Of a stretch of 38,770 nucleotides of DNA, positions 1-9,032 are shown piece after piece. The stretch is taken from positions 1-38,770 of the forward strand of contig CAYXJR010000041.1 of the NCBI GenBank assembly GCA_964465145.1, in the 5' to 3' direction. A model generated the notes under the pieces. That model saw only the letters and a list, made by a program, of their open reading frames with translations, searched no databases and was not told the origin of the DNA. Made by a program: the position numbers and the translations under genes. How positions within the stretch are numbered: position 1 is the stretch's first letter; each line of letters starts with the position of its first letter. Source of the DNA: JAUVKA01 sp964465145 (GTDB taxonomy: Bacteria > Bacteroidota > Bacteroidia > Bacteroidales > UBA12481).

Positions 1-919
1 AACCAGCCAGTAAAAACAAGCTCAGAACAGTAATAACTGTTCCTATTCCGGCAAACCAAATACCCTTGGTCCCTTTATTGAACAACACACTACCAATGCC
101 AAACAGAACTCCAACAACGCCAAGGAGGAACATAACGAGAACAACTGGCATACCCATGAGGTTATGAAAGTATTTATTGCTTTCCAGAAAAACTTCTTTA
201 GTATCTGCGCCATAAGCATATCCATCCAAAAACATGAGGCGGATAACAAAGAACAGAAAGAATACTAAAAAGGGTATGGTATTTACCAATAGTTGTTTCC
301 TGCTTCGGGCTATAATCTGCTCATCATCAATATCATTCAAAAAATACAGAATTGCCAGAATTCTGGCCAGGAAGAATACCGACAGACCTAGTGAAAGGTT
401 TTGCAGGCTCAGGGCAGCTTCAAGGCCCCGTCCAGGACCAGTCCAGATTACCTGGTTCAGCTCGTTGAGCGAAAATTGCGAACCTGTGAAAAAGGTAGCT
501 ACAGCAGTGCCGATCAGAATAGTACCAAGAGCCCCATTAATAAAGAGAAACACTTCATAAGTCCTGGCTCCTAAAAGATTACCAACTTTTGACCTAAATT
601 CATAGGAAACAGCCTGAATAATAAATGCAAACAGGATTATCATCCAAACCCAGTAAGCTCCGCCAAAACTTGTAGAGTAAAACAGAGGAAAGGATGCAAA
701 GAATGCTCCTCCGAATGTTACCAGGGTGGTAAATGTAAACTCCCATTTCCTGCCCAGTGAGTTAACAAGAAGGGTTCTTTCAGTTTCTGTTTTTCCGATT
801 GAGAACAAAAGTGTCTGACCTCCCTGAACAAACATCAGGAATACCAGTATGCTGCCCAGCAGGCTAACGATTATCCACCAGTATTGCTGCAAGGCCAGAT
901 ATGATAAAGATTCTATCAT
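1..919 (-). CDS. cydB: Cytochrome bd quinol oxidase subunit II (CydB), 3' end outside window
   Basis: This is the second subunit of the membrane quinol:O2 oxidase that lets anaerobes and microaerophiles scavenge low oxygen. The reading frame is open from an ATG at 919-917 to the window edge (about 306 codons), so the C-terminus is missing. The start overlaps the cydA stop codon (TAATG) and the cydA 3' end supplies a GGAGGA ribosome-binding site, which indicates translational coupling. The N-terminus reads MIESLSYLALQQYWW, followed by hydrophobic helices and the CydB-like stretch GRKWEFTFTTLVTFGGAFF. Further membrane segments follow up to the edge. Subunit II stabilises the heme-bearing subunit I and carries no classical haem-ligand motif of its own. 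Identification rests on sequence character plus the cydA neighbour. Confidence 0.93.
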   Translation of the reverse strand, partial: MIESLSYLALQQYWWIIVSLLGSILVFLMFVQGGQTLLFSIGKTETERTLLVNSLGRKWEFTFTTLVTFGGAFFASFPLFYSTSFGGAYWVWMIILFAFIIQAVSYEFRSKVGNLLGARTYEVFLFINGALGTILIGTAVATFFTGSQFSLNELNQVIWTGPGRGLEAALSLQNLSLGLSVFFLARILAILYFLNDIDDEQIIARSRKQLLVNTIPFLVFFLFFVIRLMFLDGYAYGADTKEVFLESNKYFHNLMGMPVVLVMFLLGVVGVLFGIGSVLFNKGTKGIWFAGIGTVITVLSLFLLAG

Positions 920-2487
920 TAGTTGTTTCCTCCTTCATTATGGGGTCCGTTTTTTATAGCGTTGAGCATAATCCTCACTTCTGCAATAGCCAGGACTGTG
1001 AAAGTGATGGCAAACAGGCAAAAAGTGACAATCACAGAACCAGAATCAATGTGAGTAACAGCGGCAACAGTCGGCAATAGGTCCTGGACAGTCCAAGGTT
1101 GCCTTCCAACCTCCGCAACAACCCAACCTGCTTCATTCGCTATCCAGGGCAAGGGCAGAGACCAAAGAGCCAGCCTAAGCCAAAATCTCCTTTCTGGCAC
1201 TACCTTCTTCATCGAAAAGTAAAGGAAAATCAGGAAAAACGCGAGGAAGTAGAATCCCAGAATAACCATAATATGAAAACTATAAAAGGTGATCGGGACA
1301 TTAGGAATAAAATATGACGGATCATCACAAAATGAATAACCGAAATAACGAAAATAATTCTCGCGAAAAACCTCATCATAAAACCGGGCTTTGAGTTCAT
1401 CAGCCAGGATCAGGTCTCCACTCTTCCTGGCATGTTTGTAATCAGTTAAAACCTGCCTTGCTAATTTCCCCCTTTCGATTTTATCGACTATGGAAATTAA
1501 ACCCCGCTCCGGATTTCCATTAGCCAGATCATTTATCCCAGGGACAAAGGTTGTATTATCTCTAAAGGCCATTATTGAAAGCAATTGGGGTATCTCAATT
1601 TTAAGTAAAAATTCATCCCCGGTGCCAGCATTTCTCTTCTCTTCCCCGGCAAGAATACCGAAGGCAACCAAACCACACTCTTCATGCCCGTCGTATAGCC
1701 CTTCCATTGCGGCCAGCTTCATGGGCTGGTGCTCCGAAACAGCTTTAGCCGAGCCATCGCCGGTAAGAACTATATAAAAGGATGATAGAAGTCCAAAAAC
1801 GGCTGCTATAGTGATGCTTTTCAAGGCCAAACGTGTTTCTCTCTTTTTTAAAAGATACCAGGCACTAACACCGATGATAAATATAGAAGCCAAAACATAT
1901 CCGGATGATACAGTGTGTAGAAATTTATTAATCGCAAGTGGAGAAAAAAGGACTTCCCAAAAATTCACCATTTCGTTCCTGGCAGTCTCTGGATTGAATT
2001 GCATCCCGATAGGATGCTGCATCCAACCGTTAGCAACAAGTATCCATAGGGCTGATAAATTGGACCCAATAGCCACTAACCAGGTAGAAACCAGGTGAAA
2101 TTTCTTACTCACCTTATTCCAGCCGAAAAACATAATGGCTATAAAGGTTGACTCCATGAAAAAGGCCATGATTCCCTCAATGGCCAGGGGAGCACCAAAA
2201 ATGTCACCCACAAACCAGGAATAATTCGACCAGTTTGTTCCAAATTCAAATTCCAGGATTATCCCGGTTGCCACCCCTATAGCAAAATTGATCCCAAATA
2301 ACTTCATCCAGAATTTGGTGATCTTTTTCCATTCAGGATTGCCAGTTCTAACATAGAAGGTTTCCATGAAAGCAATAATGAATGACATGCCAAGGGTAAG
2401 GGGAACAAATAACCAATGGTACATGGCCGTTAGTGCAAACTGGAATCGCGACCAATCGACCAGGGCCCAATCAATATTTTGCATCAT
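919..2487 (-). CDS. cydA: Cytochrome bd quinol oxidase subunit I (CydA)
   Basis: Catalytic subunit of cytochrome bd oxidase: it oxidises quinol and reduces O2 to water in the cytoplasmic membrane. The 522-residue length is usual for the short-Q-loop form. Visible family features are the N-terminal FQFALTAMYHWLFVPLT with the b595/d-type haem ligand His24, the acidic helix EGIMAFFMESTF carrying the conserved glutamates of the proton path (about residues 100-110), KFLHTVSSGYV with a second haem histidine, the quinol loop GDGSAKAVSEHQPMKLAAMEG, and the GRQPW motif near the C-terminus. Several membrane helices are evident. It follows the small DUF4492 gene by 29 bp and overlaps cydB, so the three form an operon. 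ATG codons at 2487 and 2484 are both possible starts. Confidence 0.97.
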   Translation of the reverse strand: MMQNIDWALVDWSRFQFALTAMYHWLFVPLTLGMSFIIAFMETFYVRTGNPEWKKITKFWMKLFGINFAIGVATGIILEFEFGTNWSNYSWFVGDIFGAPLAIEGIMAFFMESTFIAIMFFGWNKVSKKFHLVSTWLVAIGSNLSALWILVANGWMQHPIGMQFNPETARNEMVNFWEVLFSPLAINKFLHTVSSGYVLASIFIIGVSAWYLLKKRETRLALKSITIAAVFGLLSSFYIVLTGDGSAKAVSEHQPMKLAAMEGLYDGHEECGLVAFGILAGEEKRNAGTGDEFLLKIEIPQLLSIMAFRDNTTFVPGINDLANGNPERGLISIVDKIERGKLARQVLTDYKHARKSGDLILADELKARFYDEVFRENYFRYFGYSFCDDPSYFIPNVPITFYSFHIMVILGFYFLAFFLIFLYFSMKKVVPERRFWLRLALWSLPLPWIANEAGWVVAEVGRQPWTVQDLLPTVAAVTHIDSGSVIVTFCLFAITFTVLAIAEVRIMLNAIKNGPHNEGGNN

Positions 2488-2516
2488 AATGGTTTATGAT
2501 TTAATTATTTTAATTG

Positions 2517-2732
2517 TCAATTTGATAATTGCTCAAGGACAAATTGGCCCCTCTCAGCGTCCGTATCGAATTTTTTTGCAAGAAAATCGGGCATAAACAA
2601 GAACTTTATAATGACGAACATTATAAATAGCTTGATCAGGATAATTATCCAGAGATTCCTGGAAGATTTAGACATATTCCTGAATCCGTGGAAATAAAAA
2701 TTAAAAATCCTGATGAAAAGATCTTTTATCAT
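2517..2732 (-). CDS. DUF4492 small membrane protein upstream of cydA
   Basis: A 71-residue protein of the DUF4492 type, a small family typically found directly upstream of cydA in Bacteroidota. It has an amphipathic N-terminus (FNFYFHGFRNM), one strong transmembrane segment (LWIIILIKLFIMFVIIKFLF) and a charged tail with KKFDTDAERGQFVLEQL. Its job is unknown; the constant linkage to cydAB suggests a role in oxidase assembly or stability, which is inference. The frame could extend to a TTG at 2753, but the ATG at 2732 gives the expected length and N-terminus. The gene starts just after the GH2 gene ends, on the same strand, so any separate cyd promoter would lie in the end of the GH2 gene; I found no clean one. 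Confidence 0.85.
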   Translation of the reverse strand: MIKDLFIRIFNFYFHGFRNMSKSSRNLWIIILIKLFIMFVIIKFLFMPDFLAKKFDTDAERGQFVLEQLSN

Positions 2733-2787
2733 AGGCTTAATATAATCAACCAATGTGTATCAGCCATTGAAAAAACCATAAAAATGT

Positions 2788-5742
2788 TCACAGTACATCA
2801 AATATTAGTTTTGATTTAAATGAGTCTCCAACTTTCAGCGGATTTCTCTCTTTTTCCAGATGACTGCTAAAAAAAAGATCACCCCCGGCTGTAGAAAAAC
2901 CTGCTGCAAGAAAATGTATCTGATTCTGACCGACAAAAGCGCGAATAGCACCAGATCCATCTGAGATCATTTTTATACCATGTCCATCTTTGTTGGTTAA
3001 ACTTCCCCAATAAAGTTTATCCCTGGTTGCCCTGAAATCGTTGCTGCCCATTTCATTCATATCTGCCTCCCAAATATTACCTGGCCTCTCCCCGTATTTG
3101 TGAGTTGTAAGTTTGCCATTTGGAAAGGGCGTGACCTTTCCGCTTGTTCTTCCCAGGTGTGTTTCCGGATAAATAGTCCATTGACCAAGTCTTTTCCAAC
3201 TTAACTGTTCAAAATCCCGTGGCATGGTGAAAACCAATCCGATCTGACGAGGGTCAATATCTGCTTTGACTATTATCTCATACTCAATCTCAACTTCAGC
3301 ACTTCGTCCGAACCAGTAAATAAGCTCTATGTCAGCTTCGTCATAACTACCTCCAACCTTTACAAATACAGCATCCCCTTCTGCTCCTGTGCCTGTTATT
3401 TTGCCATTCCAATTTGAACAAACGTCATTTAGGGGTTGGATATCAAGGCTGTGTCCAGTATTGCATGGACCCGTTCTTAAGGGGAGCATCATCAAATCCG
3501 GTCCTCCAACGAGTACTGGTGTATCACCTTTCCTGATACTTTCGAGCTTACCATTCACTGCATTGAGGGACCATACTTCTTCACCCATGGTAATGGCAAC
3601 CCGGTTTTCAAATACCATTAATTCCGGTTTGATTATCTTTCCAGCATGTTTTTCTTTTTCTGTTTTACTGAATATGATCGAATAGGAATCTATTAAGAAT
3701 TCCTGAGGAGAATAGAATGACAGCAGCAATTGATCTTTCTCCTTAGGAGTTGTTTCAAGATTGACTGTTAGAATCCCCGAAGCCCTTGGAGGTAAATTCA
3801 TTCTTGCTTTTCCTGATTGATCACCCAATTGCCATTGAATATCCAATTCTGACATATTAGTAAAGAGATGCCTGTTTTCAACGGCAATTTTTACGGTCTT
3901 CTGCCCGTCATCGGGAACAGGTATTTGCCTTGTGGTAATTTTCACTGGAGAATAGATTTTTTTCAGATGCCAATATTCTGGTTTTGGCCTTCGCCATCCG
4001 TCGATTGGCCCCCATTCTCCATATCCAACTGCTTTCCCTGAAGGAAGATAAAAAACATCATCAACGCCGGACCAGATTGCTCCACCGAGGCAGCCGGTGC
4101 TGTGATACATATTTTCCCACATTGATTCCAGTCCCCGGCCCCAGGCATCACGAACCCCGGGATCCGTTACTATCTCCTGGCGGTTATATGTATTAAGGTG
4201 GGCATATTCCCCAAAAAGTAAAGGCCGGTCAAATTTCCAGGCGATTTCGGGCCCGCCTGGTCCAGGATAATGAATATTTGCAATTTGGCAATTTACGTTA
4301 CCATAATTGTTGTATCCGCCATAAGCCTGATCATGAAAGCTGACCGGGCGGGTTGGATCAACTGTATTTACCTCGGTTAGAACAGCCTCCCATATTGGTC
4401 CCCAGGCTGACTCGTTAGCCATTGACCAGATGGTGACCGACGGATGATTCCTATATTGTGCCACTGTTTCCAACACAAGGTTGTGAATCAGTGAATAAAG
4501 CTTATCGGAATGCGGATCTTCTTTGATCCAATGGGAATTGGCTCCATGTCCAACCCAGCACAGGGGTGCCTCACACTCCACAAAGAAACCAATGGAATCG
4601 CAGAGAGCTATGAACTCTTCAGGAGGCGGATAATGGGATGTCCTGATATAGTTGACATTGGCTTCCTTGAAAAGATGTGCATCTGCCTCCCACTCTGCCC
4701 GGCTCAGGCTTCGTCCTTTGGTAGGATGAACCTCATGCCGGTTAATTCCCCTTAACTTAATAGGGTATCCATTCACAAAAACCTGATTTCCTATTACATC
4801 TATCTCCCTTATACCAATTTTAGAAACAGTTTTTTCAATAGTTTCCTGGCCGCTTATCAAGCTGAGTTGAGCATAGTATAAATTCGGATGCTCAGGATCC
4901 CAAAGCCTGGCTTCACGTATGGGAATGGTAATCTGATGACTGACTTCCCCATTTGGCGGGATCGTAGGCACCGGCTCATTATTCCCAGGAAACAAAATAG
5001 CTAAACCGCTTTTCTCAGTAATATTAATTTTAAGCTTAAGATTTTCAGCAGGTTGTTTACCTCTGTTGGCTAAAACTAAATCCACCACAACTTCAGCATC
5101 TGTATTATTTTCATCAAGCTTACTGCTATAATGCAAGCTTTTAACATATGTTTCAGGCAGTGCGTATAACTCAAGTTTGCGGGTAATTCCACCCAGGGGA
5201 TGAGCTGCATATTGAGTTGCTGAAGTAAGCGTATCGGCAAGGGATTCATTCTGTACACCTATGATCAGGGTATTGATTTTCCCGGGGCGAATAAGATCCG
5301 TCATATCCAACTGAAAAGGAGTGAACCCTCCTTCATGAGTTCCAGCCAGCTTACCATTGACATAAATTCGTGAATCGCTGTATACACCATCACATTTTAA
5401 GAGGATAACATGCCCCTTCCAGGAAGAAGGAATAGCTATTTCCCTTCCATAGGCAGCCCGGGTATCAGCTTCCACCTCAAATCCCTGCATCACCCATTCA
5501 CCGGGAACCTGGATTTCCTCCCAAGGAGACCTTTTAAGACTCGGTGAACGCCAGAATTTTGAAGAAGGAGCTGTTAAAAACTGCCAGGTCCCATTGAGGT
5601 TTATCACAGGAGAATCGATCCCCAGAACGTTTTTTGGCCGGGGAGTAAAATCCGGCACTTCTCTGGCAAATCCCAAAGAGGAATTTAAACCAATAAAAAT
5701 AAGCGCAGCTATTAAAAACCTATGGTTCAGGGGTGGATTCAT
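2788..5742 (-). CDS. Exported glycoside hydrolase family 2 (beta-galactosidase-like)
   Basis: A retaining exo-glycosidase of family GH2, exported to the periplasm by an N-terminal signal peptide (hydrophobic stretch FLIAALIFIGLNSSLGFA, cleavage near residue 26). Domain order follows LacZ-type enzymes: an N-terminal jelly-roll sugar-binding domain (about 40-200, with VPGEWVMQGF and DSRIYVNGKLAGTHEGGF), an immunoglobulin-like domain (about 215-330), and a TIM barrel from LRGINRHEVHP. The acid/base glutamate is E444 in MANESAWG and the nucleophile is E512 in LFGEYAHLN. C-terminal beta domains follow, giving 984 residues, close to family length. The exact substrate cannot be read; beta-galactoside is the default but many Bacteroidota GH2s act on other glycans. 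The neighbouring oxidoreductase and isomerase genes fit a sugar-use locus. No SusC/D pair is adjacent. Confidence 0.93.
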   Translation of the reverse strand: MNPPLNHRFLIAALIFIGLNSSLGFAREVPDFTPRPKNVLGIDSPVINLNGTWQFLTAPSSKFWRSPSLKRSPWEEIQVPGEWVMQGFEVEADTRAAYGREIAIPSSWKGHVILLKCDGVYSDSRIYVNGKLAGTHEGGFTPFQLDMTDLIRPGKINTLIIGVQNESLADTLTSATQYAAHPLGGITRKLELYALPETYVKSLHYSSKLDENNTDAEVVVDLVLANRGKQPAENLKLKINITEKSGLAILFPGNNEPVPTIPPNGEVSHQITIPIREARLWDPEHPNLYYAQLSLISGQETIEKTVSKIGIREIDVIGNQVFVNGYPIKLRGINRHEVHPTKGRSLSRAEWEADAHLFKEANVNYIRTSHYPPPEEFIALCDSIGFFVECEAPLCWVGHGANSHWIKEDPHSDKLYSLIHNLVLETVAQYRNHPSVTIWSMANESAWGPIWEAVLTEVNTVDPTRPVSFHDQAYGGYNNYGNVNCQIANIHYPGPGGPEIAWKFDRPLLFGEYAHLNTYNRQEIVTDPGVRDAWGRGLESMWENMYHSTGCLGGAIWSGVDDVFYLPSGKAVGYGEWGPIDGWRRPKPEYWHLKKIYSPVKITTRQIPVPDDGQKTVKIAVENRHLFTNMSELDIQWQLGDQSGKARMNLPPRASGILTVNLETTPKEKDQLLLSFYSPQEFLIDSYSIIFSKTEKEKHAGKIIKPELMVFENRVAITMGEEVWSLNAVNGKLESIRKGDTPVLVGGPDLMMLPLRTGPCNTGHSLDIQPLNDVCSNWNGKITGTGAEGDAVFVKVGGSYDEADIELIYWFGRSAEVEIEYEIIVKADIDPRQIGLVFTMPRDFEQLSWKRLGQWTIYPETHLGRTSGKVTPFPNGKLTTHKYGERPGNIWEADMNEMGSNDFRATRDKLYWGSLTNKDGHGIKMISDGSGAIRAFVGQNQIHFLAAGFSTAGGDLFFSSHLEKERNPLKVGDSFKSKLIFDVL

Positions 5743-5904
5743 ATCTATTTCTTTCTTTTATTTAGTCATGTGAACAATAAAAAGTTCCTTGGAAAATTTA
5801 TCAGGGAACAGGCCTGACTTGAATGTGTAAATATCGTAAATCACCGCGAAAATACAAGATGGAATCAATTGTGAATGCCTATCTATATTTTATTAATAAT
5901 TAGG

Positions 5905-5912
5905 TATTTTTG
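5905..5912 (+). promoter_or_regulatory. Candidate -7 box for the cytochrome-SUMF1 gene
   Basis: TATTTTTG matches the Bacteroidota -7 consensus TAnnTTTG and lies 17 bases before the ATG at 5930. No good TTTG -33 element stands 19-21 bases upstream, so this is a weak call. Confidence 0.25.
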
Positions 5913-5929
5913 CCCAAACCCATTTGTCA

Positions 5930-7450
5930 ATGAAAAAGTTTTGGTTGGTTTTCCTGCTCGGGATTGTGGTTGGGATTAGTATTTTCTGGGGTGGAGAAAA
6001 GGCCGTGAAAGCTACATCTGGCGATGAGTTTTGTATGTCCTGTCATATTCATCCCCTTGCAGATAATTCCTGGAAAAAGTCGGTTCACTATATTACCCGT
6101 TCGGGTGTAAGAGTACATTGTGTTGATTGTCATCTCCCTGTGAAAGGTGAAGGTTACTTACCCCAGAAGATCCGAACAGGAATGAGGGATTTGTATGGGA
6201 AGCTTTTCAAGGATTCTGCAGAATTTAACTGGGAAGAAAAGTCGAGGCTGGATAATGCTGTTCATCATGTATATCAATCCGGTTGTAACAATTGTCATCA
6301 GAATCTTTTTCCTCCTGAATTAACCAAGAAAGGTTCCGATGCGCATTTATATTACACACAACAAGTAGAAAAAGAGGTTGACATCAGGTGTATAAATTGC
6401 CATTTAAATGCAGGGCATTATGATCCAAACTTCAGCCATGATCATAATACCAGTTTTGGTTCTGTATCTTCTGATCCGGCAGAGATGTTTTCATCCTCAA
6501 CTTCTGTTAGTGCTCATGAACCTTATGTTGAGACTATTCCCGGGTCTCCGGTTAGTTTCTCGATGCTTGCCATCCCTGGGGGATCCTTTATGATGGGCAG
6601 CCCAACTGGCGATAAGTATCGCGAAAGTGATGAAGGGCCGCAAGTTGAAGTCAAACTAAGTCCCTTCTTCATGGCGGAGGCAGAGGTAAGTTGGGACGAG
6701 TATATGGCTTTTTATTCTCAAACAGCTGGTGAGGGAAGAAGTACAGACACCGATGATATGAAACAGGATGAAAACCTGGATGCGATAGTGGGGGCTACCC
6801 CACCCTATGGTCAGCCTGACCAGGGCTGGGGGAAAGGAGAGCGGCCCGCTATCTCCATTAGTTATCATGCGGCAGAAACATACTGTAGATGGCTCTCATC
6901 GGTGACCGGGAAAACCTATCGGCTGCCAACCGAGGCAGAATGGGAATACGCCGCCAGAGGAGGGACAAAGGAGGATTTTTTCTTTGAAGGACGTACTAAG
7001 GATTATCTTAACACCGGATTCCTATCGTCCAATAGAGACACGGCGATCATAAATTCATATGTTGTTTATGCTGAAAACAGCAGGGCTAAAACACAGGAAC
7101 CTTCCTTTGTCCAGCCTAATCCTTTCGGGCTTAAAAATATGTTAGGCAATGTAGCTGAATTCTGCTCCGACTGGTATTCTCCGGATATATACCAATCCTA
7201 TGCTTCTGGAGTGGTATCTGATCCCAAAGGGCCTGAAAGCGGCGAGGAACATGTTGTAAGAGGTGGAAGTTTCAGGGACCTCCCGGATAAATTACGCTGT
7301 GCCGACCGGGATTTCACCAGGACGGTAAACTGGTTGAACACCGATCCTCAAATGCCTAAAAGCATATGGTGGTATTCTGACTGTATTCATGTTGGATTTA
7401 GGATTGTTTGCGAATTTGATAAAAAAACAGGAAATTTAGCAGGGGAATAA
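5930..7450 (+). CDS. NapC/NrfH-type tetraheme cytochrome fused to a formylglycine-generating-enzyme-like (SUMF1) domain
   Basis: An unusual fusion of 506 residues. Residues 1-30 form an N-terminal membrane anchor (FWLVFLLGIVVGISIFW). Four CXXCH c-type haem sites follow at residues 35-39 (CMSCH), 64-68 (CVDCH), 119-123 (CNNCH) and 154-158 (CINCH), as in small NapC/NrfH quinol dehydrogenases that pass electrons from the quinol pool to the periplasm. From about residue 206 there is a SUMF1/FGE-fold domain: IPGGSFMMGSP, RLPTEAEWEYAARGG, GNVAEFCSDWY, VVRGGSFRD and GFRIVCE. The paired catalytic cysteines of true formylglycine-generating enzymes, which should follow RGGS, are missing (the sequence is RGGSFRDLPDKLRCADRDF). 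Formylglycine synthesis is therefore unlikely; the domain may bind a ligand or partner. A TTG at 5924 is possible, but the ATG at 5930 is preferred. It diverges from the GH2 gene. Confidence 0.9.
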   Translation: MKKFWLVFLLGIVVGISIFWGGEKAVKATSGDEFCMSCHIHPLADNSWKKSVHYITRSGVRVHCVDCHLPVKGEGYLPQKIRTGMRDLYGKLFKDSAEFNWEEKSRLDNAVHHVYQSGCNNCHQNLFPPELTKKGSDAHLYYTQQVEKEVDIRCINCHLNAGHYDPNFSHDHNTSFGSVSSDPAEMFSSSTSVSAHEPYVETIPGSPVSFSMLAIPGGSFMMGSPTGDKYRESDEGPQVEVKLSPFFMAEAEVSWDEYMAFYSQTAGEGRSTDTDDMKQDENLDAIVGATPPYGQPDQGWGKGERPAISISYHAAETYCRWLSSVTGKTYRLPTEAEWEYAARGGTKEDFFFEGRTKDYLNTGFLSSNRDTAIINSYVVYAENSRAKTQEPSFVQPNPFGLKNMLGNVAEFCSDWYSPDIYQSYASGVVSDPKGPESGEEHVVRGGSFRDLPDKLRCADRDFTRTVNWLNTDPQMPKSIWWYSDCIHVGFRIVCEFDKKTGNLAGE

Positions 7451-7497
7451 CTTTTAACTTTTTATCTGAAAAAATAATTAAACTCAAAACCATAACG

Positions 7498-8847
7498 ATG
7501 AAAAACAAATCCACTCTTTCCAGAAGAAATTTCTTAAACCGGGCTGCTGCTGCCGGTGCTGTTGGAGCTATTGCAGGCCCCAGCTTGTTAAGCTCCTGTG
7601 CGCCTCAAGATGTTAAAGAGGTTGAATATAAACTCTGTTCCTTTCTGGACCAGGCACCAGATGGTCCGGTTCTAAAAGCCGGATTGATTGGTTGCGGGGG
7701 CCGTGGTAGAGGTGCAATGCAGAATTTCCTTGATGCAGGGCCAAACCTGAAAATCACCGCTTTGGGTGATGTTCTGCCTGATCCATTGGATGAGGCTAAA
7801 AAAGTTTATAAAGACAAGACCGGTGAAGATGTTCCGGATGAAAATTGTTTCATTGGTTTTGATGCCTTTGAAAAAGTATTGGCATCAGGTGTAGATATGG
7901 TTATCCTTGCCACCCCACCTCATTTCCGGGCGGAACATGCTGAGGCTGCCATTCAGGCCCGCAAACATGTATTCATGGAGAAACCAGTAGCGGTTGACCC
8001 TGGCGGGGCCAGGTCGATCATAGCCACAGGGGAGAAGGCGAAGGCCATGGAGCTTTCTATTGTTGCAGGAACCCAAAGAAGACATCAGAGAGAATATGTT
8101 GAAACATATAAGAATGTTGCGGGAGGCATGATTGGCGAATTAACCGGCGGAAACGTTTATTGGAACGGCGGTAAACTTTGGCATAAGGATCCCAATCCTG
8201 ATTGGAACGAAATGGAATATATGATCCGCAACTGGGTAAACTGGATATGGCTCTCAGGAGATCACATTGTTGAGCAGCATGTACATAACCTGGATGTAGC
8301 CAACTGGTTTTTTGGTACTCATCCTGTAAAAGCCCTTGGTTTTGGATCACGTCAGCGCAGGGTTACGGGAGACCAGTTCGATAATTTCAGCATAGATTTT
8401 ATTTTTGAGGATGGTCGGCATCTTCATAGCATGTGCCGGCAGATTAACGGTTGTGATGGTGGTGTTTATGAAAGATTACAGGGCCAGAACGGTTCAACAA
8501 ATTGTGAGGATACTGTTATTGACCTGGAAGGCAATGAACTATTCAAATACAATTATGCTGTTGATGCAGAAGGAAAAAACATAAAATTTAACCCTTACGT
8601 TCAGGAACATATCGACCTGGTGAATGCAATCCGGACCAACACCCCTATCAATGAGGCTGAGAATGTTGGAACCTCGACCATGATGGCCATCATGGGCAGG
8701 ATATCAGCTTATACAGGAAAAGAAACTACCTGGGATGAGATGATGAATTCAGATCTCAAACTCGGACCTAAATTTTATGCTATGGGACCGGTGGATGTTG
8801 ATAAGACAGTACCTGTTCCAGGTGATGCATGGGTTCCGAAAGGATAA
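7498..8847 (+). CDS. Exported Gfo/Idh/MocA-family oxidoreductase (Tat signal, probable lipoprotein)
   Basis: An NAD(P)-dependent sugar or cyclitol oxidoreductase of the Gfo/Idh/MocA family, 449 residues. The N-terminus carries a twin-arginine signal (SRRNFLNR) followed by a hydrophobic region and LLSSC, where Cys34 may be lipidated, so the protein probably acts in the periplasm with its cofactor loaded before Tat export. The Rossmann dinucleotide motif is GLIGCGGRGRGA at residues 62-73 and the family motif MEKPVAVDP is present. The C-terminal half contains NWIWLSGDHIVEQHVHNLDVANWF, common in the exported Bacteroidota and Planctomycetes branch. The substrate is not readable. It lies 47 bp after the cytochrome fusion gene and before a Tat-exported isomerase-like gene; a sugar-oxidation pathway is a reasonable inference. 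The stop codon is the first triplet of a tandem repeat. Confidence 0.92.
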   Translation: MKNKSTLSRRNFLNRAAAAGAVGAIAGPSLLSSCAPQDVKEVEYKLCSFLDQAPDGPVLKAGLIGCGGRGRGAMQNFLDAGPNLKITALGDVLPDPLDEAKKVYKDKTGEDVPDENCFIGFDAFEKVLASGVDMVILATPPHFRAEHAEAAIQARKHVFMEKPVAVDPGGARSIIATGEKAKAMELSIVAGTQRRHQREYVETYKNVAGGMIGELTGGNVYWNGGKLWHKDPNPDWNEMEYMIRNWVNWIWLSGDHIVEQHVHNLDVANWFFGTHPVKALGFGSRQRRVTGDQFDNFSIDFIFEDGRHLHSMCRQINGCDGGVYERLQGQNGSTNCEDTVIDLEGNELFKYNYAVDAEGKNIKFNPYVQEHIDLVNAIRTNTPINEAENVGTSTMMAIMGRISAYTGKETTWDEMMNSDLKLGPKFYAMGPVDVDKTVPVPGDAWVPKG

Positions 8848-8936
8848 GGCAGAAGGCAGAAGGCAAAAGTAAGGCAGAAGGCAGATGGCAAAAGTAAGGC
8901 AGAAGGCAAAAGTAAGGCTTGAGGCTTGAGGATAAG
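8845..8936. repeat. Imperfect tandem repeat starting at a stop codon
   Basis: Four imperfect units, each beginning TAAGGC and ending in AAG. They start at 8845 (25 bp), 8870 (25 bp), 8895 (18 bp) and 8913 (diverged, with GGCTTGA twice). Inside the units the shorter motif AAGGCAG/AAGGCAA recurs about every 7 bases. The first TAA is the stop codon of the oxidoreductase gene. Confidence 0.9.
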
Positions 8937-9032
8937 TATAAGGAAAGAGTAATAAGGCTATAAGTTCGTTTTTTGAAACTTTTGGAATAATGGCTGGGCT
9001 TTGGTTCGGCCTTAAACTATATATTATTAAAA

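Noticed and set aside
5930..7450. Calling the SUMF1 domain the maturation enzyme for the sulfatase at 27955.
   Set aside because: The two catalytic cysteines of formylglycine-generating enzymes are absent, and the genes are 20 kb apart.
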